Shown: piece after piece, positions 46,901 through 61,380 of the stretch
Position numbering within the stretch: the stretch's first letter is position 1
Layout: every line of letters begins with the position of its first letter
NCBI GenBank assembly: GCA_902806595.1
Contig: CADCXC010000011.1
Span: 1,488,001 to 1,552,000, forward strand
Length of the DNA stretch: 64,000 nt
Direction of reading: 5' to 3'
Source: Pyrenopolyporus hunteri
Taxonomy: Eukaryota; Ascomycota; Sordariomycetes; Xylariales; Hypoxylaceae
Notes under the pieces: model-generated
Told to the model about the DNA's origin: nothing
Database searches by the model: none
What the model saw: the letters and a program-made list of their open reading frames with translations, nothing else
Position numbers and translations under genes: made by a program

Positions 46901-49900
46901 GAGATTTTATTATTTAAATATTAATTAATAATTAAATTTTTATATAATTTTAAATTTATTTTAAGTCGTAATATATTAATTTTATTAATTTAAATATACG
47001 ATTATCGAAAAAAAATAAAAGTAAACGAAGAAAATAATTATAATAAAAGATTATAAATTAAAGTATAAAATTTCCCGTGATATTAATTAATATAAATAAT
47101 ATAAAATAATGCGATTTATATCGATAAAAAATTAAAAAAAATTCGATGATTAATTATATAAAATTATTTATAAATCGCTCGTTTAGTTATAAAGTTATAT
47201 TTACTTAAACTTATAATAATAAAATTTATATATAATATAAAAAAAGGCGTTTTTTACGGATATTATTTAAATTTATTACGGGATTTTAACGTGGTTTTAA
47301 TTTAAAAATTTAAAATTAAATTATTTTAATTTATACGTATCGATAATTAAATATTTTAAAATATAAGTTAAAACTATTATTAAAAAATTAAATTATTTAT
47401 TTTTTATGAAAAAAATACCTTTAATATATATTAGTTAAAATAAATAGATTTAAAATATTTAATTTTTTATAAGTTATTAATTTAAATATATAATAAAGAA
47501 AGTATTTTTATTTACGATTAAGAAGTAATTATTAAAAATTATTAACGGGATGTTTTTATTAATATATAATAAAGCGTATAATAAGGTTTTTTAACTTTTA
47601 TTAACGGGGTTCGATGTTTTTTTTTAACGCGTAATAAAACTTCTTTTAATAAATATTTCGGTTTTAAATTAATATTTTATATTAATGTTAATAATCGGAT
47701 TTTAATTATTAATAATTAAACGGAATTTTAATTACCGGTGGTAATTTTATTTAATTTTTAAAAGTGTTACGTAATATCGTAAAATTTTCGATAACGATAA
47801 ATGGATTTTTATGTTTAATCGAAATATCGAAGTATTCGAAATAACCGTTGTTATGTATAATAATAATTAATTCGAAAAGAAAATCGAGGAAACGAAATTA
47901 TTTATCGTTTTATTTTATGATAATATCGTATTTAATATTAAAATAATTTATATAATATATTTAAATATTTAAGTAATAATTAATATCGTAAGTTAATTTA
48001 TTTAACGTTTAATATTTTTAAGTTTTTAATACGATTATTAAATCGATAAATATTATTTATATTTTAATAATGATTAGTTTCGACGTATATAAAAAAAATA
48101 TAAAATAAATATTATTAAAAGTATATAATAAAAAAAAAGATTTATTTTATAAAAAAATTATTCGGTTTTTTAACGATGATTATTATTAACGGTGCTTTAT
48201 TTATTTTTTTTTTTCCATTAATTTATTGTTAACGAATAAAAAAAAAAATGCGAAAAATTTAAAAAATTATTAAACTTTTCGAGTTTATTAAATTTATTAA
48301 ATTTATTACTTTTTCATTAATTTATTATTTTTTTAAGTTTAAATTTTACCATTATTTACACGTATCGACTTAAATTTAATATTAAATTTTATTATATATA
48401 ACTTTAGATTAATTTTATTACGGGTAAAAAAGTTAAGTATAATTTAATTACGTTAAATAATTTTTTTTTATTTAACATCGAAGCGGTTATTATAAATATA
48501 TTAAAAGGGTATAATAATATACGAAGGAAAAACGCTCGTTATAAAACGAGTAAAAAAATTTATTTTAAATAAAACGATGTAATAATTAAATTACGAATTA
48601 AGTTATTTTTTTATTAATATTACGTTAATAATATCGAGGAAAAAATAATATTTATTTTAATTTACGTAACGAAAATTTATATATTTATTAAAAATTTTAT
48701 TTAATATTACGTTAATATATATCGATATAAAATAAACGAATGTTATAATTTTTTACTTTAAACTTTTTCGTTTTTTACACGATTAATTTATAAATAATAT
48801 AGTTTATAAATTTAACTTTAACGAACGGAAATTTTACAAATAAATTAAAAATATAAAATTTATTTCGAAGGTAATTTTATTACGATTTAATAAAATTATT
48901 TTATTATAATTAAAAGATTATAAAAAAATAAAAATAAATTATTTATTAAACTTAAAAATAAATTTTTAAAAGATTTTAAAAAACGTTACTATATATATAC
49001 TATTTACGACTTATATAATTATATATCGAAATCGTATAAAATTTTTTTTTTAAAAGTATAATATTAACGATTTATTATTTTCTTTTTATTTATTTATATT
49101 TATATAAAGGATCGTAACTTAAAATAAAAATTTAAACGATAACCCATTTTTTAATAATTTAAAATTTCCGTTATTACGATTAAATTTCGATCCGTATTTT
49201 ACTTCGTTATCGTTATTCGATAAATTACGAAAAATAATTTCTTCGAATTAAAATAAAAAATTATTTTAAACTCGTTTTTAAATATATAATAAAATAATAA
49301 AAACTAGTTAATTTTTTAAAATTAATTAAAAAAATCGTTAATATTTAATAAAAAATAACCGAATTTATTACATATATTAATATTTTATCGACGCGGGTTT
49401 TTATCGATTTTACATTTAACGATAATAACCTTTTAAATATTATAATTATTATTAAAAAAAAAAATAATTTTTTTTATTACGAAAGTTAAAAAAATTAAAA
49501 TAAAACGAAATAATTATATTAATATAATAAGTAAAGTAAATTATAAATTTCGATGAAAATTTATTTATAACGGTTAATATTATATCGATTAAAAAAATCC
49601 CCGTGTTTTATAGTTATTAAATTATTATTAAACGAGTTATTTAAACGAAAAAGTCGAATGTATTATTTTTAAACGAAAAGTCGGAAAAGTTTATACGAAA
49701 TATTATAACTATCGTTAATAAAAAACGATTTAATAATTTTTTATAAAATTTAAAATCGTTTATTATATTAAAAAAATTAAATCCTTATATCGAATTATTA
49801 TTAATTAACGAAAAGTTATATTTATTTATTAATATTGACGTAAATTTTATTATCGTTTTAAATTTTCGTAACCGTAACCGTTTTAATAAAATATTTATTA

Positions 49901-50430
49901 ATAAATTTTTTATGTTTTTATTTATATATTTTTTACGATAACGTAACACGTTTATTAAAAAACGTAAAACCATGTAATTATTAATTAAATTTATTAAATT
50001 TATAAGCCGTAATTTTTAATTAATCGATATCGACGAAAGTTTTAATAATAATTTATAAGGGAATTAAAATTAATTAATTTCGTAATTTATTTAAAAAGTA
50101 TTAAATAATAAATATAATATTTATCGATAAATATTATTATTTAAATTTAAATATTATAAAAAATTTATATGCGAAAAACTTTTATAAATTTATTAAAATT
50201 AAATAAATTAAATTAAAATGGTTTATCGATATAATTATAATTATAATATATTATTTTAATCGATGTTTATAAATATATATTTATATTTTTTTAATTTTTT
50301 CCTTTTATTTTTTTTTTAAAATATACGAGTTTATTAAATTAAGTATTTAAATAAATATGTAATTTTTATTTACGATTTTAACATTTAAATATTTATAAAA
50401 AGGTATAATTTTAATATAATACGATTATCC

Positions 50431-50440
50431 GTTATTATTA

Positions 50441-50478
<38 letters not shown>
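50431..50478 (+). repeat. (TTA)n microsatellite
   Basis: About fifteen TTA/ATT units with one TTG interruption near the start. Confidence 0.85.
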
Positions 50479-50925
50479 TTATACGCCCGTTTTTTATTAC
50501 GCTATTAATTACTTAACGCCGTTAAAATATTATATAACGTCGCGATATAAACTTTATTTTCGTAATTAAATAAATATAAATAAAATTTTAAATTAAATCT
50601 ATGTAAATACTTACTTATTTAATAAATTCATTTAAATTTTAATCGAAATTTATTTTTTATTTTAAAATAAAAATTTAATATTTAAAATTAAAAAAAAAAA
50701 TAAAGTAATTAATAAAAATAAAAAATAATTAATAAAATCGATTCGAATTATAATTAATTTAAATTTTTTAATGTAATTTAATATATTTTATTTTAAAGAT
50801 TAAAGTGTATTTTTTAAAGCGAATTTAATTTTTATAACTATTATTTTAATTACGATTTTTATTACGATTTATATTATAATTTAACTTTTTATAATTTTTT
50901 TTATTTAATAATTTTTATTACGTAT

Positions 50926-51197
50926 ATTAATTATTATATTAATTATTATATTAATTATTATATCGATTATTATATTTATTATTATATCGATTATCGTTAT
51001 ATCGATTATTATTATATCGATTATCGTTATATCGACTATCGTTACATCGATTACCGTTATATTAACTATTACTATATCGATTATTATTACATTAACGTTA
51101 TTATATCGACCGTTATTATACTTATTATTATATTTACCATTATATCTATTATTATTATATCGATTATTATATTTATTATTATATTTATTATTATATA
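50926..51197. repeat. degenerate 12/15-bp tandem repeat
   Basis: A run of about twenty units built on TATATCGATTAT, alternating 12- and 15-bp lengths (ATT inserted). Variants include TATATTAATTAT, TTACATCGATTA and TATATTTATTAT. Read on the minus strand, the units translate to Arg-Tyr-Asn/Asp repeats. Before mutation it may therefore have coded a low-complexity Arg/Gly/Asn-type region, such as in a Gag-like protein; this is an inference. It retains C but little G outside CpG, so minus-strand C was the main target here. Confidence 0.8.
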
Positions 51198-54100
51198 AAT
51201 ATTTCGTATTTTTTAAACGAATTTTTATTTACTTTTTATAACTTTTTTTTAACGATAAATTAAAAAATAAAAAGTTAATTATTTAAAAGTATATTATTTA
51301 TAAATTAAATAATTATATAACGTTAATTACATAACATAATTATAATTAAAAAAATTTTTTCGTTCGTATATTTAAATAATTTTAATTTTATTAATATTAT
51401 ATTCGTTTATTTAAATAATTAAAATAATTAATATTATTAATTAAAATAAATATATTTTTATTATATTTAATTTATACGCCATTAAAAAATATTTATTAAA
51501 ATTAAGTTTATAATAATAATCTTTAATAATAATTTTATTAATTATACCTTATTATAAACGGTTAATAAAATTAATTAAAAATTAAATTATTATAATAAAT
51601 TTATTAACGTAAATAATAAAAATTAAAGTAGATTAAAAAAATATTTTTTATTATTTTTAATTATAATAAATTTTAAAATTAATTAATTCGTTAATTTATC
51701 GGTTTTTTTTATTTTCGCGTTTAATTAAAATCCCGGCGGTATAAATGACGGTTAACGGTTAAATTTAAAGTTTAAAACAATAAAAAATAATAAAAGTGTA
51801 AATTTTTTTTTCGAAGTAAACGAATTAATAACATTAATAATAACCGTTATTTTTTTTAATTTAATATTCGAGGTATTTATATTATAAATTATTTCGAAAA
51901 TTTATTATATCGATTATTTAAGTAATTTTAATAACGGTAAAAATTTACGTATAAAAATAAGCGATAAAATTATATTATAATAATAATAAAATTATATACG
52001 TTTCGAAAAAAAATTATAAAAGTTAAAATTATTATTAAAATTTATTATAAGTAATTTTATTATTAATTACGACGATTTTTTATTACGAGTATACGGAAAC
52101 GATTATTTAACCTTTTTTAAATTTTTCGATTTATTTTTTATTTAAAAATATTAATGAAAATGTAAATATATTTTTTATTATTATAATATATTTAAGACGA
52201 AAACGTTCGATTATATAAACGTAAATATAAATATTACGATAAAAAAACTCGTAATTATTAAAAAAATCTACATTAAAATACTTTATAATATAAAAATTAT
52301 AAAAAAAAAATATCGCATTAATATATATTTATAATAAATAATTCGACACTTTAAATAATTACGAAATCGAAAAAATCAACTATTTAAAGTTTAATAATAA
52401 ATACGATACTACCTTTTATTATTTATTAACGTATAATGTCGTTATATAAATATCGATTTATCGAAGTTTAATAACGTAATTAATGATTTTATATTTATTA
52501 CGTTATTAATTAAAAGTAACATATATAATTTTTTAAGAAATAAAAAACGTTTAAATAATAAAAAATAATATAAATAACTTTTTTACGACGCGATTAAAAG
52601 TTTAAACTTTTTTTATAAAAATAACGTTATATATCGTAATATTATAATTATTAACATTTTTATAACCCGAAACGATAATATTTTTTCTTTTTTAAATAGT
52701 ATTAATCGATAATTTTAATAAAGTTATTATAAAAAAAAAGGATAAATAGATCGAAATTAATTTTCATATTACTTTTACCCTTAAAATTATTAAGTATAAA
52801 AATTTAAATTATATTAACGCGATTAACGTATAAATTTTCGTAATAATATATATCGATATTTTTTTTCGAAATATTTTACCGATTAATTAAATAAATAAAA
52901 AGTTATATAAAAAATTAATAAATAACTTTAAACGTAAAAAAAATAAAAAATTTATAATATTAATTAAATATCGTATATTACGGGAAATATTATATTAAAA
53001 TTTTATAAATAAATTTACGATAAAATAAATCGTAATCGATTTATTTTAAATAATCGATTTTTAATTTACGGGGAAAATAACGTAATTAAATTTATAAATT
53101 TTTAGATTAAAATTTTATTTATAATATATTAAAAACTTAAATTTATTATTAAATATATACGGGTTTTTTAATGTTTTAAAAAGTAATCGTTTTAATGTAT
53201 TAATTTAATATTTTTTTAAAAATATTGTAATTTAATAATTATTTACGTAAAATAAATAATAAATATTAAACGTAATAATATTAATTTAATTTATTTATAT
53301 CGAAACGTCGATCGATTTTACTTTTAATATATTTATATAAAATCGCGGTTTAAATTTTTTTTTTTTTTTTAATATTAATAAAATTTAGTTTTAATTTATT
53401 ATATTACGCGTTTTATTATTACCGTAACATTTATTTAACATCATTAATTTATTATAAATATATTAAATTATAAAATTTATATTTTATAATAAATATTTTT
53501 ATAATAATAAATAATTTTATATTATAAATATACTTTTTTATATTTATATTAATTACGATATATTTATTAAATCTTACCGTACGATATTAAAACGTTAATA
53601 TAATTATAAAAAAAATTAATACGCCTATAATAAAAAATTATTTATTATTATAAAAATAACTTTAAAAAACTTATATATTTATAAAATATATTTTACCACG
53701 AATTAAAAAATTAAATAAAAACGAAGGGAATAAAATATATTAATATTATAAAAAAAAAAAAAAAAATTTAATCGTAATTTAAAAAAGTCTAAATTTTATA
53801 TACGTTTATTATAATATTATAAAATCGATTATTTATTTAATATAATTTTATTTTAAAAACCCCTCGTAATAATAATTTTTTTTTACGTTTATATAATTTT
53901 TAATAATTAAAATAAATGTATATTTATTAATTTAATCGTTATAAAAACCTTTTATAATTTTATCGATATTATTTTAAAAAAATCTACATTTAAAGTCGAT
54001 AAAATTTAACTTAAATCGATAATTATTAAAAATAAATATAATTATATATTTAAATTAATTAAGTTTTTATTAAATAATATTTAAAAATTATCCATTAATT

Positions 54101-54339
54101 TATTTTTTAATTAATAAATAAAAATGTTAATTTTTATAAATCGAAATAATTTTAATTTAATATTTAAATTTATAATATAATTATTAATAAATCGCGTAAA
54201 AATATTATATTTTTTATAATAAAATATTAATTAATATTTAAACATTTAAATAATCGAATATAAAAAAGGAAATAAAAATTATTTACGATATTTCGAATCG
54301 AATTTTAAAACGAATGTCGAAAACATCGAATCGAATATT

Positions 54340-54450
54340 TATTCGCGTATTAAAATCGATAATACGCGCATTTATATAATTAAAACGCGTATTTATATAA
54401 TTAAAACGCGTATTAATATTAATAATATTTTTTTTACGCGTATTAATATA
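54340..54450. repeat. short direct repeats with CGCGTAT core
   Basis: Five copies of CGCG(C/T)AT in about 110 bp, three of them in a near-perfect 23-bp tandem (ACGCGTATTTATATAATTAA unit). It lies about 500 bp outside the left LTR of the copia element. Confidence 0.7.
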
Positions 54451-54974
54451 AATTTATAGGTAAAAATATTTATATTATTTTATATTTATTATAATACGTT
54501 TAAAATTTATTAATTTTATTATACGACCAATATATTTATTATTTTCGAAATTTTATTATTAAACGAAACTATAAATTATATTATAATAAAAAAATTAAAT
54601 TATAAGTTAAATTATTTTATAAAATCGAAGTTAATGTTTTTTATTTTAATGTTAATTATTTAAATTATATATAAAAATAATTATTTAAATAAATAATAAA
54701 ATAAAAGGAAATATAAAAAAAAATTAAAATATAAAAAATAAATTCGACGCGTTTTATTATAATTTTATTTTAATATTTAAAAGTACGTATTATATTTACG
54801 TATATTTTAATATATTTAATATATATAATATAATAATATAAATATAAAATAAACGATATACGTAAATAAATTAAATAATTTTTTAAATTAAATAAATATA
54901 TGTAAAATTTAAAATAAATAAAATTTAAATTCGTAAGGTATTTATTAATATAATTAATATATATAATATAATAA

Positions 54975-55242
54975 TATTAGATGATAAAAAGTTATTAATT
55001 AATAAATCGAAAGGAAAATATTAGGCGATTGTTTAATATAAAGGTTATAAAAAAAGGTTATATTTATTATGTTTATTTATGTAGAAGTGTAATTAATTAA
55101 TTTTACATTAATCGGTATTTATATATCGTTTTAAAATGTGTGTTTTAGGTTTTTATTACTTAAAGTAACGAAATATTTAATAAGGGTATATTTATCGTTA
55201 TTATCGTTACGGTGGATTCTTTAATATAAAGTTATATAGCCA
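54975..55242 (-). repeat. 3' LTR of the copia element
   Basis: 268 bp starting TATTAGATGATAAAAAG and ending TATATAGCCA. It is the same length as, and colinear with, 61113-61380. Relative to its partner it keeps G (for example TTATGTAGAAGTG) but has lost non-CpG C on the plus strand. The first dinucleotide TA is explained by RIP of TG. Confidence 0.9.
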
Positions 55243-56589
55243 TATTAATAATTTTTTTTTTTCGTAGTTTCTTTTTTTTTTTTAATTATTAATAATAGTA
55301 AATTTCTTTTTTTTTATTTTTTTATTTATTTTTATAATTTTATTGTAATATTATTTGTATTAATAAACGTTTTTAACGTTTTATTAATATTACTTTTCGT
55401 TATAACGTTAATAAAATTATTTTTTTTATAAATTTATTTAATCTTTGTTATTTTTCGTTTTTTATACGATTATCGAAGTAATATAATATTAATTATAAGT
55501 TTTTTTTTTTTCGTGGTGTTTAGTTTAATTAAACATTTGTAAAGTAAGTAAAAGTTAATATAAATAATAATAAAAAAATTTAAATAACTTAGTTTTTTAT
55601 TGATTAATGAAATCGTCGTTTTAAAAATTATTATTATATTTACGTTATATATTATAACGTAAATTTTACTTATTAGAATATTTCGTATAATACGTTTTAA
55701 TTTGATCGAACTTTAATAAATAATATTACTTTTGATATTAAAAGATGATTTCGAAAGCGTTTTATTTACGATGAATATAATATATTCGATTTGAGAATTT
55801 AAATTTTTATTATTTATAAATAATTTGTCGATAAAAACGAATAACTTAGTAGTTTTTAAATTTAAAGGTACGAATCGTAATCTTCGATCGATATTTACTT
55901 TTTATTAATTAAATCGTTTATTAAGTTTTATAATTTCGATAATTTCGGGTTTACGGTGTTAAGTTATTTCGGATATATTATACGTAATTTTAAATTAATA
56001 AATCGATATAATATACGTTTTATAAGCACGTTATTATATATATTAATACGTTATATTGTTAACATCGATTTTAATAAAAATAATTTTTTTTCTTTAATTT
56101 TTTTAATATAAATAAATTATTTCGTTAATTTCTATAATAATAATACATTTATTAAAAATGATCGGATAATTTATAATTAAATATTTTTTTAATTTAATTA
56201 AAAATCTTATTTTTTTTCGTTTTTAATTTTTTATTTAATCGAACATTTTATTAAATAATTCGAAAATATCGTTAATTTATATACTTATTAATTCGAAATA
56301 ATCGATCGATTTTAATATTAATAAATATAAATTATATATAAATATAATCATTTAAAACTTTTTTTTATAATATTTAAAATATATAATTTATTAGTATATA
56401 TTAATTTTTATTATATTATATAAAGGTTTTACGATTATTATAATCGTATTAAAAAGGTATTTAAATATAAAAATAAAAGGTAATCGGGTTAAGACGGTAC
56501 GATTTAACTTTAATTTTAATTATATATAAATTTATATAATATCGCGTAATTAAATTTTTATTTTTTTTTTTATAAAAGTGGATGTTAAT

Positions 56590-56825
56590 GTTATAATTAT
56601 TTGTTAGTTTAATCGTTGTATAATCGGTGATTATGTTAATATTACTTTTTTACCTTCGTTATTATAACTTTAAATAATAAATTTAAATTTTTTGAAAAAG
56701 TATAAGGTATTTTTTCTTTTAATTTTTCGAACGATACGAAAATTAAATAACTAAATATTGTAAAATTTAACGAAATCGTACTTTTTAAATAAAAATACGC
56801 TTTTATCGATAAGTTTTTTAATTTC
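56590..56825 (-). pseudogene. copia reverse-transcriptase remnant
   Basis: Read on the minus strand from 56825, the frame gives EIKKLIDKSVF, later FRIVRKIK, a KF-FII block, YNNEGKKVILT, a stop, SPIIQRL and a stop. These match the start of the copia RT domain, where a lysine-rich entry helix is followed by a charged FxSRxV-EIK strand and an LTQSPTIQR motif. At least four stops interrupt it, each at a position where a C-to-T or G-to-A change explains the stop (TAA from CAA, TAG from CGA-type codons). It is not functional. Confidence 0.85.
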
Positions 56826-57649
56826 CTTCGCATTTAATTTTTTAAAAGATTTTTTAAAGATTATAATTTTTTTTTTTTTATGTAATTAAACGATTAAAAA
56901 TTAATTTTTACATTTTTTTATAATTATATAAGTAACGGTAATTTTTAATTTATTTTTATTATTAAATAATTTTTTATATTTTCGTTTTTAAATTTTAAAT
57001 AAATTTTTCGATAATACGTATATTTTATTATCGTTATTTTTTTATTAATTAAAATTAAAATCGAATTTTATAATCGAAGTAAGCTTTAATATATTAATTA
57101 TTATATTACGATTATACGATTTAATAATTATTATATAAAAATTAACGGATTTATTATTTATTTTAATTATATACATTTCGCTATTTTTAACGATTAATAT
57201 ATATAAATTTTTTTAATTGTTTTTTTTATGGTAAATATATACTTTTAATTATAATGGTAGATTTAATGTATCGAATATATTCGAATTATTTTTTATATTA
57301 AAAACATCGGTTATTTATTTTTTTATTTTAATTTTATTTATTTTAACTATAATTTTTTTAATCGTCGTTTTTTTAATTTTTAAAAATAATGTTATAAGTA
57401 AATTATCGATTAATCGTAAATACGCGTTAAATATTAATAACGTAAGTATTAATCCGTTAAATCTTATAATATTATTAATAATTTTCACAATTATTTATAA
57501 TATATATTCGAATTTTACGTTAAATAAATCCTTAAATATAACTTTAAAAACTCGTCGTAAAAGTTTATAATATCGTTTTAATTTACTTATCGAATTATAA
57601 AATTTAACGAATATTTCTTTAATTATAATATTTAAAGTTTTAATATTAA

Positions 57650-58055
57650 TCGTAAATTCGTTAATAATAAAATTTTTTTCGATATCGTAAATAATATTAT
57701 CGAATAAACTTAAATAAATATTAATCTACATTATTTATAATATATCTTAAATATATTTTATTATTATATTTTTCAAAAATTTTATAACTTAATATATCGT
57801 AACTTAATTAATAATATAAAATATTAATTTCGTATTAATATATATTATATCGATAAATATATTATAATTAAAATCGACATTATCTTTAATAATAAATTTA
57901 AATCGTTTTAATTAATTATTATATATTTAACATTAATAATAATATTTATTAATTTTATTAATTAAAGTTTTATCGAAATTATTATAACTTATTTTAATAA
58001 ATAAACGATATAATTTATTTATTATAAAATGGTCAAATCGTCGATAAATTTAACG
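57650..58055 (-). pseudogene. copia integrase remnant
   Basis: Read on the minus strand from about 58050: YRRFDHFIINKLYRL, then a Tyr/stop run where the HHCC zinc-binding cysteines are expected, then KRFKFIIKDNVDFNYNIF, IDIIYI, and further on KFLKNI, IYLSLFDNIIYD and EKNFIINEF. The order and spacing match the zinc finger and catalytic core start of fungal copia integrases, including the VDIMY-type strand that carries the first catalytic Asp. Several internal stops and lost cysteines show that it is dead. Confidence 0.82.
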
Positions 58056-61000
58056 AAATTCGATTTTTATAAAATAATAATAAATAACTATAAAATTATA
58101 ATCGTTAAATAAAAACTATAAATATCCCCATTTATAAATAATAAAATATTTTTTATTTTTATATATAAATATATTTTTAATATTATTAAAATATATACTA
58201 AAACAATTTATATTTTTAAAATATAATAAAAACGATATATTTAACGATATAATTTAAAACGTAATAAATCTAAACGATATAAATATATAAATAATACCTA
58301 AATTTCGTTATTTTACGTTATCGTTAAATCGGATAATATAACGTTTTATTATTTTAATATTTAAAAATATATATAAATATAATTACTATAAAACTTTAAA
58401 TTAAAATTCGCCGCTAAATAAAATTTCGATTATTTTTATATCCGATATAATACTTTAAAATACACTAACGTATCGATCGTTAAAATAAAACGTAATATTG
58501 TATAAAATATCGTAAATTGTAAAATTAAAAACGTCGATTACAATTATCGCATAAAACATCATTTAATTTATAAATATATTTACTACGTTTTAACCGTTAA
58601 CTTCGCCGTAAATGATAAAATAATAATTTAAAATAATAATCGATAATTTTTCGTTATTTTTATTATTTTTTTAAATATATTAAACATCGTAATTTTATTT
58701 ATCGTCGTCGTCGCTATTTCTTCGTACGTTAATTTCTTCGTAATCGAATAAAAATTAATTATAATTTTCGTTAATATCTTTAAAATCGAAATTTCGCTTT
58801 TATACGTAACGTTACTAATTTATACGTTTATTTCGTCGTTTTAAAATAAAATATTTTATAAATTAATATTTTATTTTATCGTATATAAAATATTTTTTTT
58901 AACGTTATAATCTTTTAATACGTTATAAAACTCCGTTATATAATCGAAATTAACTTTTATTATTACGGTAAATTCGATTAATTTAATATTAATTCAATAT
59001 TTTTTAATTATAATTTATATTATATAATTTAATATAATATATTATATCGATAATAATTCGAAAATTTAAATAAATACCATTAAATATATTTAATTATCGA
59101 AAAATTATAACGTAAAAAATAAAATATTTTTATATAATAATTACGATATTTTTTTTAAGGTTATAATCGATTACGTAATTAATGGTTAATCCTTTTTAAA
59201 TACGTTAAATTTTTTCGATTAATAATTTTATTTAAATAAATAAATTTTTATTAAAATTTTTTTTTATAATTAAAAATATTATCGTTTAACGTTATTTAAT
59301 TATATACATCTATTAATTTTTTAATAAATAAAAATACGTTTTCGTACATTTAATTATATTTTAAAAAGTATAATTTATACCGATTAATTAATCGTAATAA
59401 TATTATTATATTTATTCTTTTAATATCGTTAAATATATATTAACGTATATATATTTTTTAATTTTAATTTTATAATATAAATCTTTAAAAACTTTAATTT
59501 TTTTATTTATAATATCGTATTTATTATTTTTAAATTTATAATTATCGTTATTATATATTTTAACGAAGTTAATAAAAATACGTAACGAATTAAAATTTAT
59601 CGAATATTAATATGTTTATTAAATTAATTATAAATAATATAACGGTTATAAATTTCGTTGTTATTATAGGAAAATGTAACGTTATTAATCGAATTAATAT
59701 TATAACTATTATAATATTAATTATTATATTAATTATTATTAAAAAATAACATGATACTATTAATCGATTTATTATTAAGGGATAATGAGGATAGTAAGTT
59801 ACTATTAATCGGGTTATTATTAAATCGATTATTATATTATAAAATTTTAAAATTATTTCGGTAGTTATATTATAATATTCTTCGTATCGTTAAATATTAT
59901 AAATATTATTACGATAATTTTAAAAGTTATTAATTATTTTAATTACGATTAATTTAAGGGTTTTTAATCGATTAAAAAAGTATATTTTTATTAAAATTTT
60001 CGTAAGAAAATAAAATTATTTTTATTAATAAATTCGTTAAATTATTTTTTAATTATTTTTTTAATAATATCTTTTAAAAATGATAAAAATTTAATAACTT
60101 TAATTATTTTTACTAATCTTTTAACGTAAATACGAACGTTTTTAATATATACGTTATATTTTCGTAAATAATCGATTCTTTTAATACGTAATTATTTAAT
60201 TATATGTTAAAATTATTTTTCGTTTTAATTATCGAAATTTTTTTTAAATCGTTATTATAATCGAACGTTAAAAAAGTTATTATTATATATTTAAAAACAC
60301 TTTACGAAGTAAATATTTAAAATTTTTAATTTTATTTTATCGAAGTTAAATTTTTTAAAATTTAAATTTATATAATTTAAATTAACGAAATCTTTTTAAA
60401 TTTTACCTATTTTCGACATTATATAAGTAAATCTTAATTAATTAATAAATTTAATATTATAACATTTCGTCGAAAGTAAAAAAATTTTTTTTTATTTATA
60501 TAAAGAAAAAAATTTTTAATTATAATTACTTAATAACGATAATCGATATAAAAGGGATAAAATAAAATAAAAAAAAATAATAAATAAATCGGTTTAAAAA
60601 TCTTTTCGTAAATAATCGAACCGTTAACATATATATACTTCGAATTTAATTAATCGAAAATAAAAATTTATAAAAGTTAAAATAATTATTTTCGTATTCG
60701 ATTAATTATTATTAACGTAAAACGTTTCGAATAATTAGTTAAATACGGTAATAAAATTTTTCGTGTATAATAAATGTAAATCTATTAACGTTTTTTTATA
60801 TATTATATGTAAATATTATTTAATATATTATATACGATACATTATACCCTAAAATTCCTAAAATAACACGATTAATTTTACGTCTTTAAAAGTTGTTAAC
60901 GTAAAACGTTTCGAGTTTTTAAAAGTAATTTAATAATTAATCGTTTTTTCTTATTAAAATTTATTCACTCGATCGAATTTTAATATTTCTTCGAATTAAA

Positions 61001-61112
61001 TTATAATAAAATAAGCGGTTTTTTCGTATTTTAAACTTTTTTAAATTTGTAAACTTTTTTTTAATAAAGATTTTATTATTTATATTTAATTTATTAATTA
61101 AACATTAATTAA

Positions 61113-61380
61113 TGTTAGATGATAAAAAGTTATTAATTAATAAATCGAAAGGAAAATATCAAATAATCGTTTAATGTAAAAGTTACGAAAAAAAATTATA
61201 TTTATTATATTTATTTATATAAAAGTGTAATTAATTAATTTTATATTAATCGATATTTATATATCGTTTTAAAGTGTATACCTTAAATTTTCGTTACTTA
61301 AAACGACGAGGTATTTAATAAAAATATATCCACCGTTACTATTATTATAATAAATTTTTTAATATAAAGTTATATAACCA
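61113..61380 (-). repeat. 5' LTR of the copia element
   Basis: 268 bp starting TGTTAGATGATAAAAAG and ending TATATAACCA, so the canonical TG...CA ends are intact here. Compared with 54975-55242 it keeps C (for example ATATCCACCGTTACT) but has lost G outside CpG. Confidence 0.9.

Larger units (their letters stand above)
54975..61380 (-). mobile_element. RIP-destroyed Ty1/copia LTR retrotransposon
   Basis: Two 268-bp direct repeats (54975-55242 and 61113-61380) flank a 5.87-kb interior, a normal size for a copia element. On the minus strand the interior contains, in order, an integrase remnant (about 58055-57650) and then a reverse-transcriptase remnant (about 56825-56590). The order integrase before reverse transcriptase defines copia as opposed to gypsy. 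In this orientation 61113-61380 is the 5' LTR. A pyrimidine-rich run at about 55250-55285 on the plus strand would be the polypurine tract next to the 3' LTR. All frames are full of stops and the differences from expected residues are C-to-T or G-to-A. No clear target-site duplication is visible, and protease, Gag and RNase H parts could not be read. Confidence 0.87.

Noticed and set aside
49785..49973. 62-codon frame in the AT block
   Set aside because: The Leu/Ile/Lys/Asn-only composition is what AT-rich RIP DNA gives by chance. No motif could be read in any of the three frames.
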